In this document: positions 43,288 to 51,669 of the stretch, one piece after another
Layout: every line of letters starts with the position of its first letter
Numbering within the stretch: position 1 is the stretch's first letter
DNA from: Thermosipho affectus
GTDB taxonomy: Bacteria; Thermotogota; Thermotogae; Thermotogales; Fervidobacteriaceae
Direction of reading: 5' to 3'
NCBI RefSeq assembly: GCF_001990485.1
Contig: NZ_LBFC01000015.1
Coordinates: 1-64,000 of the forward strand
Length of the DNA: 64,000 nt
Program-made: the position numbers and the translations under genes
Notes under the pieces: model-generated
The model's database searches: none
Told to the model about the DNA's origin: nothing
What the model saw: the letters and a program-made list of their open reading frames with translations, nothing else

Positions 43288-44165
43288 TTTTTCACCTTCT
43301 TTGTTAAAAAATCAAGAAGGGGTGCAAAGGTATTTCCCAGCAAAACGGCAAAACTTGTGCCTTCAGAAAACAACGAAAAAGACCTTATAACCACTATAGA
43401 AACACCAATTATAACTCCATATATTAACTGTGCCTTTTTATTCTTAGGAGCAGTAACTGGATCCGTTGCAATAAACACAGAAACAAATACTAAACTTCCA
43501 GACAATATAGCAGACCAAAAATCCATCTTTCCCAAAAACAAATCAAAGACAAGGATAAGTGCAGACGCGCTCAAAAATGTTGAAAGCATTATCCTAAAAC
43601 TTGCAGTCTTTGTTACAACAAGATATATAGCTCCTAAGATAATAAGAAATATGGCTCCTTCACCAAATGAACCTGCCCTAAATCCAAAAAATAAATCTTT
43701 TAAATTAACTACACCACCTGATCTCAAAATCTCCAAAGGTGTTGCAGAAGTAACTACATCGCTACCAAAAAAACCAAATCTTGGTAACATCCATCCACTT
43801 GTCATATACGATGGAAATGTTATATATATAAACAACCTTCCCGTTATAGCTGGATTAAACACATTTCTTCCAAAGCCTCCATAGGCCTCTTTTGCAATGG
43901 CAATTCCAAAAACTATTCCAATAACTGCCATCCACCACGATATATTTGGAGGAAGGGATAATGTATACAACATACAACTTACAAGAACTGCTTCCGTAAC
44001 CTTCTTACCTTTTCTTTTTTCAAAAAAATATTCGGTTAATACCCCAAAAATAAATACAAAAACACTTAAAAATATTAGACGAAAACCATAGAATAAAAAA
44101 GCATACACATATATGGGAATTAAAGCATAAAGCATCCTTCTCATCATAGGTTGTTTTTGAAACAT
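43284..44165 (-). CDS. nqrB: Na+-NQR/Rnf-type membrane subunit B (RnfD-like size)
   Basis: 293 residues, much shorter than NqrB (about 410) and close to RnfD. Multiple membrane helices, YGGFGRNVFNPAITGRLF, DVVTSATPLE as the probable covalent FMN-Thr site, and IATDPVTAPKN. First gene of the operon: ATG follows GGGGGG. NqrB normally holds riboflavin, FMN and part of the quinone site. No nqrA is encoded upstream or downstream in this window. Confidence 0.9.
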   Translation of the reverse strand: MFQKQPMMRRMLYALIPIYVYAFLFYGFRLIFLSVFVFIFGVLTEYFFEKRKGKKVTEAVLVSCMLYTLSLPPNISWWMAVIGIVFGIAIAKEAYGGFGRNVFNPAITGRLFIYITFPSYMTSGWMLPRFGFFGSDVVTSATPLEILRSGGVVNLKDLFFGFRAGSFGEGAIFLIILGAIYLVVTKTASFRIMLSTFLSASALILVFDLFLGKMDFWSAILSGSLVFVSVFIATDPVTAPKNKKAQLIYGVIIGVSIVVIRSFSLFSEGTSFAVLLGNTFAPLLDFLTKKVKK

Positions 44166-44220
44166 TTTCTCCCCCCTTTTTTCACCTATTTTTTATTTTA
44201 ACATAAACTTAATCTAAAAA

Positions 44221-44250
44221 AAAAGTTACCTACTTACATAGGTAACTTTT
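44221..44250. terminator. Terminator at the end of manC
   Basis: AAAAGTTACCTA CTTACA TAGGTAACTTTT, a 12 bp stem that includes the manC stop codon region, with T- and A-tracts. It separates manC from the nqr operon. Confidence 0.88.
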
Positions 44251-45270
44251 TATTTCTTTTAATTTTTGAACACTTTCTTTTTTTGAAACTATTATATACT
44301 CATCTGTTTCAATGACAACTAAATCTTCTACATCGTTTAATATGGTCTTCTTTTTACTCTTTACTATATTTCCCTTTGATCCAAAATAGTACATGTTTTC
44401 ACCCACAACATTTCCACTTTCATCTTTTTTACTGTATCTTTCAACCGCAGTCCAACTTCCCACATCATCCCATCCAAATTCTGATGGAATTACGTAAATA
44501 TTCTTTGCTTTTTCCATAATACCAAAATCAACGGAAATTTTATCCACTTTACCATAGAGTTTTCTTAGTTTATCTTTAAAATTCTCATCTTCAAAGACTT
44601 TACTTAATACATTATACGTATTCTGCAAAAATACCTTTGTATTTTTCAATATGGTATCTATTTTCCAAATAAAAATCCCTGCATTCCAAAGATAATTGCC
44701 CTCTTCTATATATTTTTTTGCCGTTTCTTTATCTGGTTTTTCAACAAACCTATCTACCTTTAAAATAGTTTCATTAATCTTTAATTCTTTTCCTATAAAT
44801 TTTATGTAGCCATATCCCGTTTCCGGTCTATTTGGTTTTATCCCTAAAGTAACTATGGCATCTTCATTTGAATCTACAAATTCAAAGGCATGTGATAACG
44901 CTTTTTTAAAATCATCCACCCTTCTAACCAAATGATCAGCGGGAAAAACAGCAAGGTTGACATTCCCATAAATTTTTTTTATGTAAAAAGCAGACAACGC
45001 TATACAAGGCGCAGTATTTCTCCCTTCAGGTTCTATTATGATATTCCTTTCCGGTATATTTGGTAATTGTTCTCTTACAAGTTTCACATATCTTTCTCCA
45101 GTAACAATAAAAATTTGCTCATTTGGAATAAATCCTTCCAATCTTTCCACAGTCTGTTGGATCATAGTTTTTTTTCCAAAAAGGTTTATAAATTGTTTTG
45201 GTCTTTCATCTGTTGAATAAGGCCAAAATCTTTCTCCCTTTCCACCAGCCATTATAAGCGCACAATTCAA
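44230..45270 (-). CDS. manC: Mannose-1-phosphate guanylyltransferase
   Basis: 346 residues from TTG 45270, five bases after GGGGGTG; a more upstream ATG would include the ribosome site. ALIMAGGKGERFWPYS is the nucleotide-binding loop, and PKQFINLFGKKTMIQQTVERL, FPADHLV, FVEKPD and WNAGIFIW are family motifs. It makes GDP-mannose for surface polysaccharide. The C-terminal isomerase domain of bifunctional enzymes is absent. It follows the Wzz-like gene and shares its direction. Confidence 0.93.
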   Translation of the reverse strand: MNCALIMAGGKGERFWPYSTDERPKQFINLFGKKTMIQQTVERLEGFIPNEQIFIVTGERYVKLVREQLPNIPERNIIIEPEGRNTAPCIALSAFYIKKIYGNVNLAVFPADHLVRRVDDFKKALSHAFEFVDSNEDAIVTLGIKPNRPETGYGYIKFIGKELKINETILKVDRFVEKPDKETAKKYIEEGNYLWNAGIFIWKIDTILKNTKVFLQNTYNVLSKVFEDENFKDKLRKLYGKVDKISVDFGIMEKAKNIYVIPSEFGWDDVGSWTAVERYSKKDESGNVVGENMYYFGSKGNIVKSKKKTILNDVEDLVVIETDEYIIVSKKESVQKLKEIKSYLCK

Positions 45271-45335
45271 AATTTCACCCCCGAAAAATTTTTCAATCAT
45301 TTATATTTTTCGCATTATTTATTTTATCACACAAA

Positions 45336-45360
45336 AAAAGCCCGAAAATCGGGCTTATTT
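45336..45360 (-). terminator. Terminator between wzz-like gene and manC
   Basis: AAGCCCGA AAA TCGGGCTT flanked by A- and T-tracts, directly after the stop of the Wzz-like gene. Confidence 0.82.
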
Positions 45361-47373
45361 TTATTCACTGAGTATTACATATTCCGTCTTTATTTCTTTT
45401 AACGCTTCCAAAAACCTTTCTTTCTCACTAACTTTTGATTTTAAAATAAGCAATGTTTCTTCACAAAGCTTCTTTAATAAAGGTATATTTGGAGAACTTG
45501 CTTCTGGAAGATTTATAACTATATAATCAAAGGTTTCTTTAAATTTCTCAATTAAACTTTCAAACTCTTTTGATAACAAAATATCATTTACATTTTCTTT
45601 TCCCTTTATAAGCAAATAAAGATTTTTTTCTACATTTTGAATATTCTCCGGAGCTTTCATGTATTCAACTAAACTCTTTCCACTATTTATATCAAACACT
45701 TTGAACATGGTATTTGAAAAATCCAAAATTAAAGTCTTTTTGGAATTTTTCGATAAAAATCCCGCAATATTTGCAACGAATATATCTTTTTCCTCAAAAG
45801 TTCCAGATGATGTAACCCCAAAAACTTTAGGATTACTCTCACTAATTAGTTTCATACCAATTTTTTCAATCACATTGGTGTACCTAGAACCAGGCGCTTT
45901 AAAGACTGAAAGTTTCACATCTGGTTTTTCTAAAAGAACGGGAGTTTTTCCTATTAATTTTTCTACATCAAACCAATCTCTTACCTTCTTATCAGAAGAT
46001 TCTACGATAAAGACGAACAATATTCCTAGAAAAATTCCTAAAACTCCACCAATAGCTAAAGTTAACTTTTTATTTGGTTTTACAGGATTATCCGGTATAA
46101 ATGGTTCATCTACCACCACAGGTGCACTAAAATTAAAACCCGCGGTTGACAGCTTCAACTCTTCTAATTTTGTCTTTAAGAGTACGTATGCATTCTGTTT
46201 TAATTGATAGTCCCTTTGAAGATTTATATACTCAACTTCTATATCCGGTAAACCCTTTAAACGATTCTCCAAATCCGCTCGCAATTTCTCAAGTGCTTTT
46301 AAACTTGCTTTTGAAACTTCTAGCATAGATTGCGTCTCGATTAATTGCGTATAAACAGTTGAAAGTACCGGATCATCTGCATTGAAACTACTTTTTACTA
46401 TACTATAAATTTCTTCTCTTATCCTTTTTTCAACTTCCTTTATTCTTGCTTCTAATTCCTTAATTTCAACCGAATCTGGTGAGTATCTTTGGAGCATCCC
46501 TTGATACTCAACTTGATATTCAACAAGTTTTTCCCTCAAACTCGATATTACTGGACTATTTGGAATATAATCAAGTTTACTTATAAGTCCCTTAAAGTGA
46601 GAAATAGCCCCCTTTAAACTTTCCAGTTTTACACTCAAGGACTTGTACTCAAGTTGCATAGAGTAGTATTTACTTTCCAACTCTGAAAAACTCTCTATTA
46701 AAAGTTCTGCTTCTTTTGATGGTAATATGGACTTTTGTTTCTTAAATTCTTTTAATCTATTTTCTATTTCCTCTAGTTCTTTTTCCGTCTCTGGAAGTTG
46801 TTTTTCAATAAACTCTACCATATATTCATCCTGGTCTTTATTTAATTCTTTGGAAACTTCAGTATACGCATCAAGTATTGCCTTTGAAAGTTTGTATGCA
46901 AGCTCTTTATCATCAAGATTTACTTTAATTTCAATAAAAGATGTATCTTTTACCATTTCCACAGAAACAATGTCTTCTTGTAACTTGTGGATAACAGAAT
47001 TTAAAGTTAACCTTTCTCTTTCATCTTCATCTTTAATCTTATTTTTAAAATAATCCATCAAATTTAACTCTTTAATAACCTTTTCAAGTGTTTTCCTACT
47101 CTTTATCAATTCCATTTCATCTGAAACCCCAGGTGCCGTTGTACCACCACCAAGTATCAAAGCCGCAGCACCACTAAGCGATGAAAAGGATGGAGCTGAA
47201 CTTTTTGCAGGAATTTTTATCTTTACACTAACTTCATAAATTGGAGTTGCAAAAAATAAATAAACACCTGTTGCAATCACGGTTAAAATGAATATAGTCC
47301 AAAACCAAAATTGTCTTTTTTTAAATATATGCAAAATATCGGACAATGTAAGTTCTTCTACTTGATTTTCCAT
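45361..47373 (-). CDS. Wzz/GumC-type chain-length protein with degenerate tyrosine-kinase domain
   Basis: 670 residues. Membrane helix 1 (about 18-40) is followed by a long extracytoplasmic coiled coil (about 150-410) and membrane helix 2 (about 435-455) with PDNPVKPNKKLTLAIGG before it, the Wzz signature. The cytoplasmic C terminus (about 470-670) has the fold of a BY-kinase, with ILDF and YIVINLPEASSPN as Walker B-like strands. But the P-loop position reads GVTSSGTFEEKDIF, lacking GK[ST], and there is no tyrosine cluster. It probably controls chain length without kinase activity. It partners the SLBB export protein upstream. Confidence 0.9.
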   Translation of the reverse strand: MENQVEELTLSDILHIFKKRQFWFWTIFILTVIATGVYLFFATPIYEVSVKIKIPAKSSAPSFSSLSGAAALILGGGTTAPGVSDEMELIKSRKTLEKVIKELNLMDYFKNKIKDEDERERLTLNSVIHKLQEDIVSVEMVKDTSFIEIKVNLDDKELAYKLSKAILDAYTEVSKELNKDQDEYMVEFIEKQLPETEKELEEIENRLKEFKKQKSILPSKEAELLIESFSELESKYYSMQLEYKSLSVKLESLKGAISHFKGLISKLDYIPNSPVISSLREKLVEYQVEYQGMLQRYSPDSVEIKELEARIKEVEKRIREEIYSIVKSSFNADDPVLSTVYTQLIETQSMLEVSKASLKALEKLRADLENRLKGLPDIEVEYINLQRDYQLKQNAYVLLKTKLEELKLSTAGFNFSAPVVVDEPFIPDNPVKPNKKLTLAIGGVLGIFLGILFVFIVESSDKKVRDWFDVEKLIGKTPVLLEKPDVKLSVFKAPGSRYTNVIEKIGMKLISESNPKVFGVTSSGTFEEKDIFVANIAGFLSKNSKKTLILDFSNTMFKVFDINSGKSLVEYMKAPENIQNVEKNLYLLIKGKENVNDILLSKEFESLIEKFKETFDYIVINLPEASSPNIPLLKKLCEETLLILKSKVSEKERFLEALKEIKTEYVILSE

Positions 47374-47386
47374 GCTCTATCCTCCC

Positions 47387-49849
47387 TTATTTTATCGTTT
47401 TAATGTTGTTGTATAGTCCTATAAGGTTATTTATAACAGGAACCCATTCAAGTGCTGTTTTAAACGGATCAGATGGTACATAAACCACATCTCCTGGTTC
47501 AACCTTTGGAACACTTCCATTTTTCTTTATTGCATCGTTTAAGTTTACCTTTATTGCCGTACCATTTACTCCTCCTTTGTACAAGAACACAGATGATGGT
47601 GCAGCATTATCAGTAAAGTATCCCGCACGTATAACGGCTTCTAAAACATCCATTCCATCATTTAAGGAAATTACCCCAGGATTTTTCACTTCTCCCAAAA
47701 CGTATGCAATATTTTGTGGGGCATCAACTATCTTCACAACATCTCCTGGTTTTACAACGTATCCCAATGCCTTTTCCACATCGTTTACATCAATTGAAAC
47801 ATCTTTATTTAAAATCTTTATCAATCTAAAGTTTTTATTCACATTAAAGTTCGAAATTAATTCATACAAAGTAATAGGTTTTTCAGCATAAAACATGTTT
47901 GGTTTTCCATTCTCATCAATTACGTAAATATAATTTTCCGTGTCTTTTTCAAATAAAACCGTTGCACCACTTTTTAATTTCATATTTTCATCCCATTTCA
48001 CAGTAGTTGCCTCATTATCAAATAAAATCGTAATTTTCTTGCTAATTCCCTCTTCTATTCCTCCTAATTTTGCCAACAAAGTTTTTAAATCAAATTCCTC
48101 ACTACTATTGAATTTTACAATTCCATCTTTTTTACCATATCCAAACACATAAACATGTCCTATTTCTTTTTCGGTCACAAAGACAAAATCTCCGTTTTCT
48201 AACTCAATATTCTTTTTACCTTCATATACATCCCTTGCATCTACCTCTGCAAAAACTTTATTTTTTCTAACAACATAAACTTTATCAGAAATAAAGTATA
48301 AATTTGGTCCTAAATAAAGACCTCCTAATTTACCAAAAAGGGTATTTAAATCTGAAGATTCCGTGTAATCTATTTTAACTGTTCCATTATTTCTTATATA
48401 CCCCATCGCTGTGACGTATATTGGTTTTTTCAAAATAACGTTTAATATTGCACCGCTCTCTATTACTTCATCTTTACTAGTATCCAAAATTTTTCCATTT
48501 AATTTTATTTTCTCAATTCTTTTTAAATCAGAAACACCTGCTTTTGCTAAAACCTTGTGGAGGGTAATCTTTTCAGAATACGGAAATACAACATATCTTG
48601 AAACATCTCCTACAAGATAAACGGCATTCTCCGCCAAAGATTTTATAACAACTGTATCGTTTCTCTCTAAAACCTTATCAATCTTATTTAAAATTAAATC
48701 CTCTATTTTGTATTCTTTATCTCCAACAACGTAAATGTCTAAAATACTTTCCATATTATCTATTCCCAATTTTTTTACCAAATAAGATAAAGTTCTTGGT
48801 TCTTTAGAAGTTAAAGTAATTACTCCTCCCTTATACCCCACAACGTTAACCGTAAAAGGGGCATATATTAAATCTACTACATCTCCGCAGCTTAAACTTA
48901 TTTTATCTATATCATCACTTAACTTTACCTTAATTTTCCCGTTTATGATTGCAAAACCATCGTTTATCAATTCTTGTCTATCTATTCTAGTAGGCTTTTT
49001 TGCAAGTAACATCTTTAGTGTTTTTGGCTCGTCTGGTAAAAATTCAATCTTTTGTCCTTCTGAATAAACATAAAATTCTGAGTATGTCTTTATATTGACA
49101 ACTGCACCCCTTTTAAGGGATAAATCTTTTTCTAATATATCTGGTGGATAAATTCTAGAAATTTCATCTTCAATAACCTCAACTTCTTTTATGTACTTCT
49201 TTTTTTCATCGATTACTCCACCCGCCTTTGCAATTAAAAGGGACAAAGTGATATCCTCTGTATCTGAAAAAGAAAATTCTCCAGGTTCTTTTACAGGCCC
49301 AACGATATAAGCCACTTTACTCTTTTGTTTCGGGATATATATGATATCCCCTTCTTTTAGTAATACATCTACATCAAAGTTTGCACCATTGTAATAAGAT
49401 TCAAGATCCACATTAAAAATTTCTTTTCCCCTTTTTATCTTTACATTTGAGAAATCAACACTGGTATTTGTAGATAAATTCAAAAATGAAACAAGTTTTG
49501 AAATGGTCATTTCAGGATCAATCGAAATATCAAATGCAACGTTTAACGCACCTTGTACGTAAACATACATAGGTGCGTATTTTTCTATATATACCGATAC
49601 TATTGGATTTTTTATAATTTTTTTTATGGAATCCTTTATAATCTCTGCTATTTCATTAGTGGTTTTTCCCACAACATTTACCTGTCCAACAAATGGATAT
49701 GAAATAGTTCCATCAACAGAAACAGTAACCTGCATTGGAAATTCTGGATGTTCAAAAACAGCTATATTTAAAACATCTCCTGGTCTTACAGTATAGGCTA
49801 AAACAAAAATACTAGCTATAACTATAGCTAAAATTAATAATTTTTTCAT
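47387..49849 (-). CDS. Large Wza-like polysaccharide export protein with many SLBB domains
   Basis: 820 residues from ATG 49849 (signal peptide MKKLLILAIVIASIFVLA), after GGGAGGG. The polysaccharide-export domain is at about 20-95 (YTVRPGDVLNIAVFEHPEFP). I count about nine SLBB-like beta-grasp units, each starting with a strand such as YVYVQGAL, VAYIVGPVKEPGEF, AVYLVGDV, VYVFGYGKK or IAYVLGEVKNPG. A C-terminal amphipathic helix (TALEWVPVINNLIGLYNN) could form the outer-membrane pore as in Wza. Wza has only about three such units, so this channel may span a wide toga periplasm. No lipobox. Confidence 0.88.
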   Translation of the reverse strand: MKKLLILAIVIASIFVLAYTVRPGDVLNIAVFEHPEFPMQVTVSVDGTISYPFVGQVNVVGKTTNEIAEIIKDSIKKIIKNPIVSVYIEKYAPMYVYVQGALNVAFDISIDPEMTISKLVSFLNLSTNTSVDFSNVKIKRGKEIFNVDLESYYNGANFDVDVLLKEGDIIYIPKQKSKVAYIVGPVKEPGEFSFSDTEDITLSLLIAKAGGVIDEKKKYIKEVEVIEDEISRIYPPDILEKDLSLKRGAVVNIKTYSEFYVYSEGQKIEFLPDEPKTLKMLLAKKPTRIDRQELINDGFAIINGKIKVKLSDDIDKISLSCGDVVDLIYAPFTVNVVGYKGGVITLTSKEPRTLSYLVKKLGIDNMESILDIYVVGDKEYKIEDLILNKIDKVLERNDTVVIKSLAENAVYLVGDVSRYVVFPYSEKITLHKVLAKAGVSDLKRIEKIKLNGKILDTSKDEVIESGAILNVILKKPIYVTAMGYIRNNGTVKIDYTESSDLNTLFGKLGGLYLGPNLYFISDKVYVVRKNKVFAEVDARDVYEGKKNIELENGDFVFVTEKEIGHVYVFGYGKKDGIVKFNSSEEFDLKTLLAKLGGIEEGISKKITILFDNEATTVKWDENMKLKSGATVLFEKDTENYIYVIDENGKPNMFYAEKPITLYELISNFNVNKNFRLIKILNKDVSIDVNDVEKALGYVVKPGDVVKIVDAPQNIAYVLGEVKNPGVISLNDGMDVLEAVIRAGYFTDNAAPSSVFLYKGGVNGTAIKVNLNDAIKKNGSVPKVEPGDVVYVPSDPFKTALEWVPVINNLIGLYNNIKTIK

Positions 49850-49894
49850 ATATTTCCCTCCCAGACATTTTTTCAAGTTATATTTTATCATAGA

Positions 49895-49903
49895 TGATAT
49901 AAT
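49895..49903 (+). promoter_or_regulatory. Extended -10 promoter of the DHH-PHP genes
   Basis: TGATATAAT on the plus strand, about 20 bases before the TTG start; the predicted transcript begins just before the GGGGGTG ribosome site, so the leader is very short. Confidence 0.65.
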
Positions 49904-49923
49904 TTTTTAAGGGGGTGAATACT

Positions 49924-50796
49924 TTGGATTTACTTTACTTTAAATCAAAAAAAATATTACACACTACACACAAAATGGCAGACTGTGATGGAATTGCATC
50001 TGTATACTGGGGGTTAAAAGTATTTGGCGGCACCTATTACATTCCACCATATGAATTACGCAGCGCATATGGACTGTTAAAATATCTAAACCTTTCTTTT
50101 ACCCACCCAAATGATTTTGATTACATCTTTGTATACGACACAGATAAAAGAGAAGACTTAGATATAAATCTTTCAAAACCTTATGTTATATTTGATCACC
50201 ACAACAAAAGAGACCGTAAATTTTTTCAAAACGCACTCTTTAGTTATTCGATTACCTCCAGTGCAAATGTTATAAATCTGTACAACCTTTCTATAGAACT
50301 TGGAATAGAACTAGATGAAACCACACTCTTTTCTTTTGCAATTGCACTCTATACGGACACCGCAATGTTCAGAACTGCAAGAAAAAACGAATTTTTGTAC
50401 TTTTCAAAATTTTTGGGAAACAAAAAATTTGAAGATATATACAAAATAATATATCAAAAAGAAATTTCACAAGAAAATTTTATATCCTCCATTAAAAATG
50501 CAAAATTTTTAAACAAAAACAACTTAAAAATATGCATCACACAATTTAAAACACACGATGAATTTTACGCATTTATAGATGGACTTTTTAACGTTTTAAA
50601 CCTTGATATATTACTAGCGCTCCTTCCAGAAGGATTAAGAATCCATCTAAAAAAGAAACACGTACAAAAGATATACCATGCCCTTTTCGTACCCATTCAA
50701 AAGGAGTATAATATAAGAAGATATCAAGGAATCTGGTTGAATTTTTACGATTACAACTTACTTTTAAACGCACTAGATAACTACAAGGGAGGGTAA
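49924..50796 (+). CDS. DHH-family phosphoesterase
   Basis: 290 residues from TTG 49924, six bases after GGGGGTG; the in-frame GTG at 49915 lies within that ribosome site. Motifs: HKMADCDGIASVYW (metal site 1), VYDTDKRED and IFDHHNKRD (the DHH triad). It resembles oligoribonuclease/pAp or cyclic dinucleotide phosphodiesterases, though a typical DHHA1 GGG motif is not visible at the C terminus. The target could be c-di-AMP, nanoRNA or another phosphate ester. Gene 3 bases upstream of the PHP gene. Confidence 0.85.
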   Translation: MDLLYFKSKKILHTTHKMADCDGIASVYWGLKVFGGTYYIPPYELRSAYGLLKYLNLSFTHPNDFDYIFVYDTDKREDLDINLSKPYVIFDHHNKRDRKFFQNALFSYSITSSANVINLYNLSIELGIELDETTLFSFAIALYTDTAMFRTARKNEFLYFSKFLGNKKFEDIYKIIYQKEISQENFISSIKNAKFLNKNNLKICITQFKTHDEFYAFIDGLFNVLNLDILLALLPEGLRIHLKKKHVQKIYHALFVPIQKEYNIRRYQGIWLNFYDYNLLLNALDNYKGG

Positions 50797-50799
50797 ATT

Positions 50800-51603
50800 T
50801 TGTTAGTAGATTTTCACATGCATACCACTGCATCTGATGGTACATTTTCTCCAGAATCTCTAGTCAAAATTGTAGAAGAAAGAGACATAGAATATTTTTC
50901 CATAACAGATCACGACACCATTGACGGTATTAAAAAAATCTCCAAAGAAAATTTTGTTCCAGGTTTGGAAATAAGTGTAGAATACCAATCCACCCTTCAC
51001 ATTTTAGGATATGGAATAGATTTGAATAACAAAAAATTAATCGATACCCTTGAAATGTTAAAAAAGTATCGATTAGAAAGGAATAAAATTATAATTGAAA
51101 AAATGCAAAAAATGGGTTTTAATATAACCTTTGAAGAAGCATTAAAAGAAGCAAAGGGAACTCTTATTGGAAGGCCACATTTTGCAAGCCTTATGGTAAA
51201 AAAAGGATATGTCAACAGTCTAAAAGAAGCTTTTGAAAAATATCTAAAAAAAGGTAAACCACTCTACGAAAATAAAAAACGCTTAAATATAGATGAGGCT
51301 ATCAAAATAATAAAAGAAGCAAAGGGAATAGCAATACTTGCACATCCATATCAAACTACAACAGATAATGAGAAATTAGAATCTTTAATTAAAAAACTCG
51401 TTTCTTTAGGACTAGATGGATTAGAAGTATACTATTCAAAACACACAAACATCATGATCCAAACATACGAAAAACTCTCTCAAAAATATGGCCTTGTAAA
51501 AACTGCTGGATCAGATTTTCACGGAAAAAACACGCCGGATATTCACCCCGGTATAGATGTAAAATTAAAAGACATAGAAACATTTATCAGTCGTGTTTTT
51601 TAA
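50800..51603 (+). CDS. PHP-domain metal-dependent phosphoesterase
   Basis: 267 residues. DFHMHTTASDGTFSPE, ITDHDTIDGIK, GLEISVEY, GRPHFASLMV, LAHPYQ and SDFHG supply the histidines and aspartates of a PHP trinuclear metal site. It resembles YciV/RnaseAM-like 5'-3' exonucleases or 3',5'-pAp phosphatases. TTG start after GGGAGGG. It is paired with the DHH phosphoesterase, suggesting consecutive steps in nucleotide breakdown. Confidence 0.88.
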   Translation: MLVDFHMHTTASDGTFSPESLVKIVEERDIEYFSITDHDTIDGIKKISKENFVPGLEISVEYQSTLHILGYGIDLNNKKLIDTLEMLKKYRLERNKIIIEKMQKMGFNITFEEALKEAKGTLIGRPHFASLMVKKGYVNSLKEAFEKYLKKGKPLYENKKRLNIDEAIKIIKEAKGIAILAHPYQTTTDNEKLESLIKKLVSLGLDGLEVYYSKHTNIMIQTYEKLSQKYGLVKTAGSDFHGKNTPDIHPGIDVKLKDIETFISRVF

Positions 51604-51605
51604 TA

Positions 51606-51634
51606 TTGAAATTTTTAAAAATATGTTATATAAT
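51606..51634 (+). promoter_or_regulatory. Promoter of the murE operon
   Basis: TTGAAA (51606-51611), 17 bp spacer, TATAAT (51629-51634). Its transcript begins near 51641 and at once forms CCCTT ATC AAGGG (51646-51658), a small stem that includes part of the GGGAG ribosome site. Confidence 0.85.
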
Positions 51635-51669
51635 TTTTACAAGAACCCTTATCAAGGGAGTGATTTTTT

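Noticed and set aside
44221-44250. Palindrome near the nqr operon as an attachment or regulatory site
   Set aside because: A- and T-tracts flank the stem and it sits at the end of manC, as expected for a terminator.
49915-50796. GTG 49915 as the start of the DHH gene
   Set aside because: The codon is part of the GGGGGTG ribosome site; TTG 49924 has correct spacing.
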